Assembly: GCF_000372725.1 (NCBI RefSeq)
Contig: NW_005196681.1
Coordinates: forward strand, 185,354 to 249,353
Direction: 5' to 3'
DNA: 64,000 nucleotides
DNA from: Emiliania huxleyi CCMP1516
Taxonomy: Eukaryota > Haptophyta > Isochrysidales > Noelaerhabdaceae
Shown: positions 47,907 to 58,920 of the stretch, piece by piece
Numbering within the stretch: the first letter of the stretch is position 1
Layout of the letters: each line of letters opens with the position of its first letter
Program-made: the position numbers and the translations under genes
The notes under the pieces: generated by a model
Databases searched by the model: none
What the model was told of the DNA's origin: nothing
Seen by the model: the letters and a program-made list of their open reading frames with translations, nothing else

Positions 47907-50900
47907 ATGCTGCTCCTCGCCGTCAGCGGCCTCGTGCCTCCGCTCCGCTCGCTGCCGCTACTCTCGCGCCACGCATACTCCTCCTCGAGCGGCGCGGCCT
48001 TCCCAGAGTCGACCAGCGAGGATGGCACCGTCCACGTCCTCCACGGCCTCGTCTCGCCGGGAAGCCTCGCCGCGCTGCGCGAGGCAGCGCGCGAGGCCAT
48101 GTTTGAGTTGGAAGGCGACACGGTGGACGGCTCTGCCACCTACCTCGCTCCGCTCATCGAGAGCGGCCGTGTCGTCGGCCGCGGCCCGCTCACGCGCCTC
48201 GCTCAGCCCGTGCTCGAGGAGAGGGTGCTTCCGTACGTGCGAGAGCGCACTGGCTGCGGCGGCGCGGTGGTCTGCGACGCGCTCGTGCGCCGCTACCTGC
48301 CCGGCGAGCGGCTCGGCCTCTCTGCGCACTTTGACGTCTCCGCCTTTGCGACCGCCGTGCTGCCGCTGTCGCCACCGGGTGAGTACGCCGGCGGCTTCTA
48401 CGTGCAGTCAGAGGCGCACGCGTCGTCGCGCCGCTTCGTCCCGCTCGGCGAGGGCGACCTCTGCATGCACCAGTACGACGTCATGCACGGCGTCGACGTG
48501 CGCGGCGGCGAGTGGCTGCGCTCGCCCGCCGTCAGCCTCCGGGAGCCAACCTGAGCCTTGCCTGAGCCTGCCCGCAGGCGAGCGCTACTCGCTCGTCGTC
48601 TGGTTCTCCGAGTCGGAGGACGCGCGCGCCGCGGCCGCCTGCCCGTGGGTGGAGCGCGCCGCCGCCGCCGGCAGCGCGCCCGCGCAGTTCGTGCTGGGCG
48701 GCTTTCGCTACCGGGGCGAGTTTGGGGCGCGGCGGGACGCGGCGGCGGCGGCTCGCTCCTTCGAGCGCGCCGCCGCGCAGGGCCACCCGCACGCGCAGCT
48801 GTGGGCGGCGACACTGCGCGCCAACGGGGAGGGCGTAAGCGGCGGCGCGGACTACGGCGCGGCGCACACCTTTTGGGAGGCTGCGGCGGCGCAGGGCCTG
48901 GCGGGGGCGCAGTACTCGCTCGGCAGCGCCTACAAGCACGGGCACGGCGTGGCTGCCTGCGAGGCGACGGCGGCGAGGCACTACGCCGCCGCCGCCGCGC
49001 AGGGGCACGGGTGGGCGCTCGAGGAGATGGGGAAGAGGCGCGAGTGGGGGAGGAGCGCGCCCGCGATAAGTATTGAGTTGGTCATCCTCACTCTTTCGGT
49101 CCTCAGGTGCGAGATGGTGCGGAGTGCGCCCGAGCAGGCCGTCGCTCGGCTGGCGTGCGACGTCCTCTCGCGCGGAGGCCACATCGGCCCTCTCCGGTGC
49201 GGCGTCCGGCCGGACGGAGTGCGAGGTCTCTTTGTGGCGCAGGCTGTGCGTGCCGGCGAGGCCTCTGCCCCCGACGAGGCGTTGGAGGGGGGAGGGGCGA
49301 GCGGGTCGTGCTCCGCCGTAGGCACGCCGCTGCTCGGCGTGCCCGAGGAGTGCACGCTGTGGGCGAGCGCGGCGGGCGGCTCTTCCGCCGGCGGAGAGGA
49401 CGGCGGCGGCGGCGGCGGCGAGGGGGTGGCGCGGCACGAGCGGCTGATGGCTGCGCTGCTCTCGGCGAGGGACGACGCTGCGCCGTACTTGGAGACCCTG
49501 CCGGCGCGCCTCGGGGCCTGAGTGGCTCCGACGCGGCGCGTCGACTCACTCCCCTCCGCTGTGCTCGCAGGCTTGCATCCCGTTGCTGCGCGACCGCACT
49601 GAGGAAGAGCTCGCCACGCTCTCCTCGCCCGCCCTCGCCTCCGCCGCGCGCTCGCAGCGCGCGTGGGCCGAGGCGACGGCGGAGCGGGTCGCACGGCGGG
49701 CGGGCGCGAGTGTCGAGGAGGCGGACTGGGCCGAGCGAGTCGTGCGGACGCGCGCGATCCGCGACTCCGCGCCGGACGGCTCCGCGGCGCTGCGGCTTGT
49801 GCCGCTCCTCGACCTTGCAAACCACCGGGGAGGGGCGGGCGGCGGGGCGGACCCGATCGTGCGCACGGGCGACGGAGTGGTCGCGCTGTGCGCCACCGAG
49901 GATTTGGTGGCGGGCGACGAGGTGACCTTCTGCTACCGCGTCGGCATCGGGGCGGACGAGCTGCTGCTCGACTACGGGTTCGGAGGGGAGGAGGAGGGGG
50001 CGGGGGAGGGGGCGGGGGCGGAGGCGGGGGCGGAGGCGGAGGCGGCCACGACTGGGGCCGAGGCGGGGGGCGGCGAAGGGGGCGGTGGCGGGGGTGCCGC
50101 CGAGGGGGTTGAAGCCGCGGAGAGGAGCGAGGAGGCGAGGAGCGAGGAGGAGCACGCGAGGGAGGTGGCTTCGGGCCGCGCGCGCTTCGGCCTCGGCGGC
50201 GAGAGAGGTGGCGGCGGCAGCGGGGACGGCGGCGAGGAGGACGGCGGTCGCTACAGCGGCGGCTTCCGCACCCACGATGCCGGCGTCGGCAACGCCGGTC
50301 CCGAGGAGGCGTCTCTGCGCGGCGGCCACCTGGTGCACGCGACAGAGGCGCCGCTGCTAAGCGCAGAGCAGTGCGCCTCGCTGGTGGAGGAGGCGGCGGC
50401 GGCGATGGCGGCGGGCTCGTCGTCGTCCTTCACGTACACGCGCAACGAGCGGCTCGGTGAGCGCGTCGCTTGCACGAGTGGGCCCAGCACTTCCCCTCGC
50501 GCACGCGCTCGTTTGTCTCAGCCGCCGAGGCGCCTCCGCCACAGGCGAGGTGCACGTGCACGACTTGCCGCAGGCGACGGAGCGGCTCCTAGGGCTAGGG
50601 CTAGGGTTAGAGCTTGGTGGGTGAATCCTAACGACCTGCCGCAGGCGAGGGAGTGGCTCCGCGCCGAGCTCCGCCGCTCGCTCTTCCCGCTCCTCGCAGA
50701 GCGCTTCGGCGCAGATGCCGCCGCCGCCGGCGGAGGCTTCCGCGCCGAGGCGCGCTTTGCGGCCGGCTCGCCTCCTTTGCGCTTCCCGGAACTCTCCTGG
50801 AGCCCTCCCGGAGCCGTCTCTAGGAGCTCGCGGTGTACGACGCGCTCGTGATCCGGTACGATGCCGCGAAGGGCGGGACGAGGCAGCCGATGCACCGCGA

Positions 50901-52822
50901 CGCCGCCCTCCTCTCGGTCAACATCGCCCTCTCTTCGCCCGACGAGTACGAGGGCGGAGGCACTCTCTTTCAGACGGTCGGCGGAGGGCCCGTCCGGCTC
51001 GGCCGCGGGCACGCGATGGTGCATGCGAGCGGCGTGCGGCACGCGGGCGCGCCCATCACCGCGGGCGAGCGGTGGGTGCTCGTCGTCTTCGCCCTCGCCG
51101 AGGGTGTGCCGCAGCACGCGCGGCGATGCGCCGAGCGAGGCGCCGAGGCGCGCCGCGCGGGCCGGCTGGCCGAGGCGCGCGCAGCCTTCGACGCGGCGGT
51201 GGTCGCTTGCCCGACGGACCACGAGGCGAGGCACGGGCTGGCCATCGTGCAGCTCATGCAGGGGGAGGACGCCGAGGCGCGCCGCAGCCTCGCCACCGCC
51301 GCGTCGCTCTACCCGGCCTGCCCCAAGCCGCGCAACGGACTCGGCGTGACGCCGTCGCAGCGTCGAGGCGCCTTTCTGGGCGAGAGGGGTGTCCCGACTG
51401 GAGTCGCGGTGCGCGGAATAGGCTCGATGCTGCTCGAGGCGGGACGGACGCGCGCCGCGCTGAGGCACTTCGAGGCCGCCCTCGAGCGGAGCGCCGAGCC
51501 AGACGACGACGACGGGTGTGAGCGCCGCGGTGTCGTCGAGCTCCCTGGTAGAGGGCTGAGGGCGTCTCTTCCCCTCGCCGCAGGTGGGACGCGTCGGTCA
51601 ACGCGGCGCTCTGCACGCTGACGCTCGCCCGGAGGGGCGGCGCCGAGGCGGCACGCTGGCGGCAGCGGCTGCCGAAGGCGCGCTTGCGGCTGTGGCGCGC
51701 GCTCGCGAGCACCCCTTCCGACCGGCGGCTGCACTCGCTGCTGCGCGAGGTGGACGGGCTGGCGCCTCTGGACTCCGAGGAGGGGTGGGCCGCCGTGCGG
51801 GCGGTGATGCGCGACGCGGCGGCCGCGCACCGGCGCCGAGCCGGCGCCGCGCTGGCGCGCTCCTGGACGCCGCCGCTGCTGCGGCCGGCGACGTGCGGCG
51901 GCACGCTCGTGATCGCCTTTGCGGGCGCCGACGCGAACTTGGGCGGCGGCATCCAGGGCGGCGTGCCGTCGCACGAGTTTGTGGCGTCGTGCCGGCGCGC
52001 GGGCGTGCAGCACGCCATCTTTGTGCGCGACGCGATGCGCGCGTGGTATGTGCGCGGGCTGGGCGGCCGCGGCGGGAGCACCTTCGACGGCGCGCTCGAG
52101 CTGCTGCGCGCCGAGGTCGCGGCGGTGCGGCCGGCGAGGCTCGTGACGATGGGCTCTTCGATGGGGGGCTACGCGGCGGCGCGCGCCGGCATCGCGTTGG
52201 GCGCGGACGCGGCGGTTGCCTTCTCTCCGCAGGTGCTGGTGAGCCCCGCGGCGAGGCGCGACATGTCGCTGCCCGCCGCCCCGTTCGACAGCTTGCTCGA
52301 GGGTGACGCGCCCCCCTCCGCCGGCCCCGATCCCGTCGCTCTGTTTGCCCCTCCAGCTCGCCTCCTCTGAACTCGCCTCCTCTTCCCTCGCTTTGCCGCG
52401 CTGAGAGGCGTCCCGCCCGCTCGCCCCCTCCTCCCTGCGCAGGCCTCGAGCTCGCTTGCGACGCCGAGGGGCTTCACGCCGCCTCCCTCGTCGAGGCGGT
52501 GCGCGAGGCGCCGGCGGGCGTGCGCACGCTGCTCGAGGTGCACGTGGGCGAGGACGCGCCCGGCGACGTCGCAGAGGCGGAGCTGCTGCTCGAGGCGGTG
52601 CGGGAGCGGGCGGGCGGGAGCGGCGAGGAGGATATCCGCTGCGAGATGACTCGCCACGCCGGCCGCGACCACAATTTGGTCACCGACATGCGCGACACGG
52701 GCGAACTGCACGAGCTGCTCTGCCGCGTGCTCGCTCCCCCCAGCACAGCCGCGTCGGAAGGCGATTCGGGGGAGGGGATTCCGCACGAGTTTGTCGGTTT
52801 TGCGGAGTGCTCTGACTTTTAG
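47907..52822 (+). CDS. Multidomain fusion: 2OG oxygenase - Sel1 - SET - 2OG oxygenase - TPR - alpha/beta hydrolase
   Basis: One apparent gene of several exons. Start ATG 47907. Domain 1, Fe(II)/2-oxoglutarate prolyl-hydroxylase fold: HFD (in SAHFDVSAF), distal His in DVMHGVDV, Arg in GGERYSLVVWF; the GC-AG intron 48508-48577 is fixed by this join. Then Sel1 repeats (APAQFVLGGFRYRGEFG; GAQYSLGSAYKHGHGV). Then a SETD/RLSMT-type SET domain (RPDGVRGLFVAQAVRAGE; RLVPLLDLANHRG; AGDEVTFCYR; ELLLDYGFG). The same uninterrupted frame runs on into a second oxygenase: MHRD, VRHAGAP, GERWVLVVFAL. TPRs follow in frame, then after an intron ending ~51584 a hydrolase with nucleophile elbow MGSSMGGYAAARAG. 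Stop at 52820. SET to TPR linkage is seen in single frames; the Sel1-SET junction (49050-49110) could hide an intron or a gene boundary. Confidence 0.7.
50574..50644 (+). repeat. Intron with telomere-like core inside a duplicated junction
   Basis: ACGACTTGCCGCAG|GCGACGG and ACGACCTGCCGCAG|GCGAGGG flank a 71-nt intron holding CTAGGGCTAGGGCTAGGGTT. Splicing CAG|GC to CAG|GC gives HDLPQ-AREWL in phase 0. Confidence 0.85.
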
Positions 52823-53103
52823 GGATTAGAAAGGCGGGCGGGGCGTGCGCGCGCGCGATTGAATTTCGTTACAAGCATGTCTATGTACAGTACACGAAAA
52901 AGGGGGAACCAATCAGCGCTCTCTGTCTGTGACACGTGTGCGAGCGGGGGGGGGGGGGATCGGAGGGGGGGACCGTCTCAGCTCCACACCCCACTGGGGT
53001 TACGTAGGTGCGAGGAAAGCTAGACAAATCTATCCACGTTCATGGCCACTCATGCGCCTCCCAAGTCCCAACCGCCAAGGGTCATGCCGATGAGGTTCCG
53101 AGT
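52823..53103. other. Short intergenic, convergent 3' ends
   Basis: G-rich run near 52946; nothing else recognised. Confidence 0.4.
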
Positions 53104-56100
53104 CTACTTGTTGGGCGTGCGCGACAGCGTCGCTGCCGCGCCGGCCGGCATCATCGACGCCAGGGCTGCCTGCGCCCGCTGGTGTGTCGCGTGAACCGCC
53201 TCAGCGCTCGCGCGCAAGGACGAGACCCATTCCTCGTGCGCGTCGAACTGGTCGGCGAGCAGCGTCGCGCACGCCGTGCCAGCCGCCGCGGCAACCTCGC
53301 CGTCGCCCGCCGCCCCCGCTGCGGGTGAGGCCGCCGGCGTGCCGGACCCGCGCGATCGCCGGTACTGCCGCAGGAGCTCGTCCGTCTCGACGCGCCTCTC
53401 GGCTCCCTGACTGCCCGGTGCAGACCGCCCAGCGCGCTCGCGCGCCGGGGAGTCGGCCGTGCCACGAGCGGGTGGCACCGCGGAGCCGATAGCGGGGGCG
53501 AGGGCCGCCTCGAGGGAGGAGGAGAGAGGCGGGAGGGGGGCGGGCTCGCCCAACGCGTGGCCAATGGCCGCGGAACCTCGCGCCACCACCGACGCGTGTT
53601 CGGCACGCTGTCGCTGCAGCGTCCGCAGCAGCGCCTGCGGGGCACCCGGCGGACGCGTCAGCAACATAGGACACGCCGCAAAAACGCGTCGAGTGCGGCG
53701 CGGCGCCTGGAGCCGCTCCGGCTCGCCCTCCTCCGGCTCGCCCTCCTCCGGCTCGCCCTCCTCCGGCTCGCCCTCCTCCGGCTCGGCAGCCGCCGGCTCG
53801 GCAGCCGCCGGATCGGCCGCCTCCGGATCGACCACGGCACGCCTCTTCTCCTCCTCTCCAATCCAACCCGCCGCCGGCGGCTTCGGCTCGCAAACCCAAG
53901 CTTCTGGCGGCGGCGGTGGCGGCTTCGGCCCCGCCGCAGCCCGGACGCCGCGCCCCCACCCCTCGGCAAGGGCCCGCTGCGCCTCGGCCGCCCGCTCGGC
54001 CGCTCGCTCGCTCTCCACCTCCTCAGCGCGGCGGATCCGCGCCAGCTCGGCGGCACGGACCGCCTCCGAAGCGGCGAGCTCCTCGCGCAACCGCCGCAGC
54101 TCAGCGCCCGCCGCCTCGCGGGCCGACGCCCCCACCCCCGCGGCCTCGCGCCGCGCGCGCCTCCCGCCCGCCGCCGGCTCTGCCCCCACCTCCAGCCCCG
54201 CCTCCTCAGCAGCCTCATGCTCAGCCTCGGCGGCGTGGCTTGCCGCTATCACGCCGCCGCAGCCTGCCTCTGCCCAATCGCGATGGCTCGGCGACAGTCG
54301 AGGCTCCTCCGCCGCGAGACGCTCGCGGAAGGGCCGAGGAGGCGCGTCCAAGCGGGCGTGCTGCTCCGCGGCTCGAGGCTCCGCCTCCCTCGCCCACGCC
54401 TCTCCCGCCTCCCTCGCCTCCCTCGCCTCCGCCTCCCTCGCCTCCGCCTCCCTCGCCTCCGCCTCCCTCGCCGCCTGCGCGTCGACCTCGCGCAGCGCAG
54501 CCTCGAGGCCACGCAGCCTCTGCGCGTGAGCGCGCGCCTCCTCCGCCTCCTCCTCTCGAGCTCGCTCCGCCAGCCTCTCCGACCGAGCCTAGAGGCGGCG
54601 CAGAGAGAGGACGCCCGTCAGCGCGTGTGGGCGCACGCAGCACGGCGCCTCTCTCCTCCGCCGCCGCACCAGCTCTGCTGCGGCCGCCTCGGCCGAGCCG
54701 TCGGGCCGGCGCAGCCGCCACCGCGCAACCTCGAGCGCCTCGCACGCGCGCTCCTCCTCCTCCTCCCGCTCCAGCCGCCTCGCCTCTGCGGCGGCGGCGG
54801 AGCGCACCGCCTCGTCGCCCGCCTCGGCGGCCCTCGCCGCGAGGTAGCGCCGCTGCAGTATCTCGGCCTCCTCCGCCTTGATGCGCTCCACCTGGGGGAG
54901 GAGATGGGAGGCGCTCGGCGGGGTAGGGCGGGCCGGGAGCGGCGAAGGCACGAGGCGCCTCTGCGCGGCCGTCGAGGACGACGGACGTGGCTTGCGGCAC
55001 CATGTGTCGCGGGTAGGAGTGGCCCTGCGGGAGGGGCGAGAAGGGGGCCCAGCGCGGCAGGAGGTCGTCGGGCGTCGCGTCGAGCAGCGCGTAGGCCGCC
55101 TTGAGAGTAATAACCATCGTTATTACGAGTGAGTGCTTCTCATTCTCAAGCAGGTCGTGGGCCGTATGATATATGTATTATATACCTTCATCCAAGGCTC
55201 GACGCGCAGCACAGAGTCGACGAGCAGCGTCGCGCAGGCCTGCTGCGCGGAGCCGGCGGCGAGGAGGGCGGGCCCGTGCAGCTTGACGTACGCGACGAGG
55301 ACGGGGAGCAGGAACACGGGCTCGTGGGCGAGCAGGTGGTCCCACACCGCCTAGTTGCTCAAACCCTCCTCCCGTCGCCTCGCGGGCCTCGCAACCGGGG
55401 CGGCGGCGAGCTCGCGCGGGCAGCCCTCCAGTCGGCGGGCGAGAGGGCGCGCGAGAAGAAGGACTGGAGCAGCGGCCACGCCCACGCGGCGGGGTCCGCA
55501 CCGATCTGCTGGAGATGCACCTGCGCGAGGGTGCGGGAGGCTCGAGAGCGGGCTGCACCCGCCCCCGCCCGCGCGGCGTGCGTGGCCGCACCGCCACTGC
55601 CGGAGCGTGGTAGGCGAGGAGGGCCGAGACGGAGGCGAGCAGCTCGACGGGCGGGTGGGAGTGGCACTCGTAGAAGCGCTGCCCCCAGTTGGCGAGCACG
55701 GTGGCGGAGGCCTCGAAGGCGGAGAGCTCGTCCCCGTCGTAGGCGAGAGCCCACGGCAGCACGCTCCCCTCGAGCCCGGGCCCGCACGCGAGGAGCGGGC
55801 ACCAGTGCGAGAGGCAAGAGAGAAGCCGCTCGAGCCGGCCGCCCCTGCGGACGGGGAGGCGGAGGGGGAGGTGGCTCGCACAGTCGGGGCCCTGCCGGGG
55901 TGGTGAGGCGGGTCGGGGCGACACGGCTGCGGCGGGAGAGGGCCGCACCGCCGGCTGCGCAGCGAGAGCCGGTCGTGCAGAGGCGCGTTGGCCGGGTGCT
56001 GCCCCCTGGCGGAGAGGCCCTTGTGCGCCGACACGTTGCCGGGCAGCTGGAGCAGGAACCGCCACACGAGCCTGCGGTGCTCGTCGGGGAAGCGGCCGGA

Positions 56101-57597
56101 GCGCTGCAGGATCGAGCGCAGCTTGCGCGCGTCGAGCAGCGCCGACTCCTCCGGCAGCAGACCGAGCCGCGAGAGGGGCAGCAGCTGCGCCAGGTTCGAC
56201 CTGCCCTGCAGCAGCGGCGTGCGATGAAAGTCCGCCTCCGCCTCCGCCGCGCCGCCGCGATCCCGCCGCCCTCCGGCAAGCCGCCGCGAGCGCTGCGGCG
56301 CCGCCCGGCGCGGCACCGGCTCGCGCTGCCCTCGCTGCCGCCGCTCTGGTGCCCGCCGCTCTGGTGCCCGCCGCTCCCCGTCCCGCCGCTCCCCGTCCCG
56401 CCGTGACCCGTCGCGCTGAGCCCACTCGCGCTGAGCCCACTCCGGCTCACGACGCAACGCGCTGCCCACACCGCCGCCGCCCACGCCGCCGCCACCCGCG
56501 CCACCGCTCCCTCCCTCGAGCGAGTAGAGGGCGATCCGCCCGTCGGAGCAGACGGCGGCGATGGCGCGGCCGAGCGGGTCGGCAGCGACGCTGCGGAAGC
56601 CGCACCCGCCTCCGCGCCCCCCCCGCGGCCGCAGCGTGCCGACAACCTCGTCCGCGGACGGGACGACGAAGCGGAGCGCGCCGTCCGCGCACACGAGCGC
56701 CAGCCGCTCCTGCCTCGGCGCAGGGAGCCAGGCCGCCTGCGAGATGGCGGAGCCGCCCGGCACCTCGAGCAGCTTGAGCAGCAGGTGGGAGCGAAGCGAC
56801 CACAGCGCGAGGAGGCCGCCTGCGCCCGCCCCGACGGCGTGCGAGCCGCTGCCGTCGACGGTGACCGAGCACAGCGGCACCGACGCGTGCGAGGGCGGCA
56901 GCTTGTACGTCGCCGTCTCGCCGAGGTCGGCCGAGCGCCAGACGACCACCGCGTGAGGGAGGCAGGTGAGGACGTGGCCTCCGCTCGGAGAGAGGGCGGC
57001 GCTCACGAAGGGCTCCGTCGGCGCCGCGCCCGGAGGCGAGCCCGCCGCCAGCGTGCCCACGCGGCGCAGCGCGCGGCTCTCCCACAGAGAGACGAGGTCG
57101 GCCGAGCAGGCGAGCAGTAGAGGCGCCGACGGGTGGCAGGCGAGCGTGTGGGCCGGCCCGCGGTGGCCGCGGAGGACGGCGCCCGGCGCCTGGTACTGCG
57201 CCTGCGACTCGGCGTCCCGAGACGTCTCGAGCCCCACCGCCGCCCGCTTGGCGGCGTCGAGCGCCTCGACGAGCCCGTCCTCGAGCGCCACAAAGAGTTC
57301 GTGCGAGAGGGTGGAGGAGAAGGCGAGGGCGACGCCGGCAGAGCCGCCTCGCTTGAGCACGGCGTAGCGGTTGTGCTCCAGGTCGAAGGAGATGACCTGC
57401 CCGTGCTCGTCGAGGGCGGCGACCGTGTCGCAGCGGCAGTTGAAGGCCACCTGTACGAACGCGTTGCCGCCGCGCCTCTGCTGCTGCAGCCCAAGGGTGA
57501 AGAGCAGGCCGTCTGTCGCAGAAGGCCGGCTCTTGGTCGTCCAGATCCGACCGGTTTGCAAGTTAGACGGGTTGATGAGCAGGTCGGACAGCTCCAT
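53104..57597 (-). CDS. TBC1D31-like WD40-TBC-coiled-coil ciliary protein
   Basis: Start ATG 57597, stop 53104. The N-terminal ~450 residues are WD40-like (LRGHRGPAHTLACHPSAPLL; ALSPSGGHVLTCLPHAVVVW; GGLLALWSLRSHLLLKLLE). After a low-complexity Arg/Gly linker comes LDARKLRSILQRSGRFPDEH then RRLVWRFLLQLPGN, the hallmark start of a TBC domain; LSHWCPLLACGPGLEG, ATVLANWGQRFYECHSHPP, WAWPLLQSFFSRALSPADW and WDHLLAHEPVFLLPVLVAY follow over several exons. The rest is a long charged coiled coil with a GEPEE microrepeat (~53.7 kb) and Ala-rich C-terminus. Order and motifs match TBC1D31 of centriolar satellites/basal bodies; TBC domains usually act on Rab GTPases. This supports a flagellated organism. 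An AT-rich intron lies at 55117-55189. Confidence 0.8.
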
Positions 57598-58920
57598 CGC
57601 GGGCGTATCGGAGAGGCGAGCGCGCGGGCTGATCGGCGGGTGCGCCTGGAGGATGGAGGGGTGCCGCTCGCGCGTTTCTTTTCCCGCTGGCACGCGCAAG
57701 AGTGTCTTGTCTTGTGGTTCTCCATAGACACCTCACTAGACCCCACATACGGTCTCGTCCGTGCCTCGCCGGCCGGAGAGATTGCTAGAGGTGGAGCATG
57801 CTGCTCTAGCCTCACATGTCACTTCCTGTCGTCTGTTGTTTGTTGTGCCCTTGTTTGTTTCTCTTGGCACCTTGGAGTGCTGGGGGGGGGCGACAGGGAG
57901 GATGTGGCCTTGAGTTATGTGTACGCCAACTCAGGGTGTGTGGCAGCCAGCTGGCTGTGTGTCTTGTGAGCTTGTTTGTGTCTGTGTGTCGCTCGTGCGT
58001 GTCGTCATCATCTGTCTTGCGTCCACCCATACCGCGTTGGTGTCCAGTCCGAGCCTGGCTGTTCTTCACCTTTCTACCTACCTACCTACTGGTTCTGTGT
58101 GTCGCTCCTGTGCGACCGTCATCGCCCGTCTTGCGTCCACCCATACCGCGTTGGTGTCCCAGTCGTTGGTCGGACTGTGTTTCGCCTTCCATCAATCAAT
58201 CAACGCGCCAGTCCGCACCTGTGTCGAGCCTGTCTGCTGTGAGAGAGAGTTGTTTTGTTTAAATTCTTTTCCCACTGTTGATGAGCAGGTCGGAAAGCCC
58301 AGCTGGGCTCCATCTGACACTCGCCCCAGCCCTCGCCGCCGCCGCCCTCGCCGCCGCCCTCGCCTAGGTGTCGCCGGCCGATAGCCGATAGGCCGTGGGT
58401 GGCTGCAGCTGCCTAACTCCTACAGCCGCCGCGTTTCTGTTTTCCCAGTGCGCGCCGTCCCGTGCCCAGTGTCGTGCGAGGGAGCTTTGATTTCTTGTAA
58501 AATTCTTTTCCCTTGTCGACCCACGCGCCACGGTCGTAGGGGGTGTAATGTGTAGGTTGTTGTTGGCAAATCAAGACACAGAGCTCACAAAATCACAGTG
58601 GGTGGTGAAAGCGAACGAGTCACTTAACTTGTTTTCCCAACAACATAGAGAACAAGCCTACAACAAGCCTACAACATACGTGCACTTAACAAACAGGCAG
58701 GGCTCAGGGGTCGATTGGGGCGGGCCACCCTGTCCAAGTGCGGAGGTGCCTTTCTGGCCAGGGGTGTCGAATGTTTACATGGCCAAATGATCATGAAGAA
58801 ACAGGGAGGGTGAACTTGTGGGCGCTCGAAAGTTTGTTTTTGTTTCTGGCGTGCGCGCCCGTGCCCAGGGTTGGGGAGTTTTGTTGTAAATGCGTCTGCC
58901 GGCCAACGTTGTAACGCTTA
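57598..58920. other. Intergenic with a local tandem duplication
   Basis: CGTCCACCCATACCGCGTTG occurs at 58020 and 58136 within a ~117-bp duplicated segment (57985-58160). The region has several TTGTTTGT and TACCTACC runs and is AT-richer than the genes. No gene called. Confidence 0.5.

Noticed and set aside
58548-58790. 80-residue frame in the intergenic region
   Set aside because: Composition is unremarkable, with no motif, no splice signals and AT-rich context; below what I would support.
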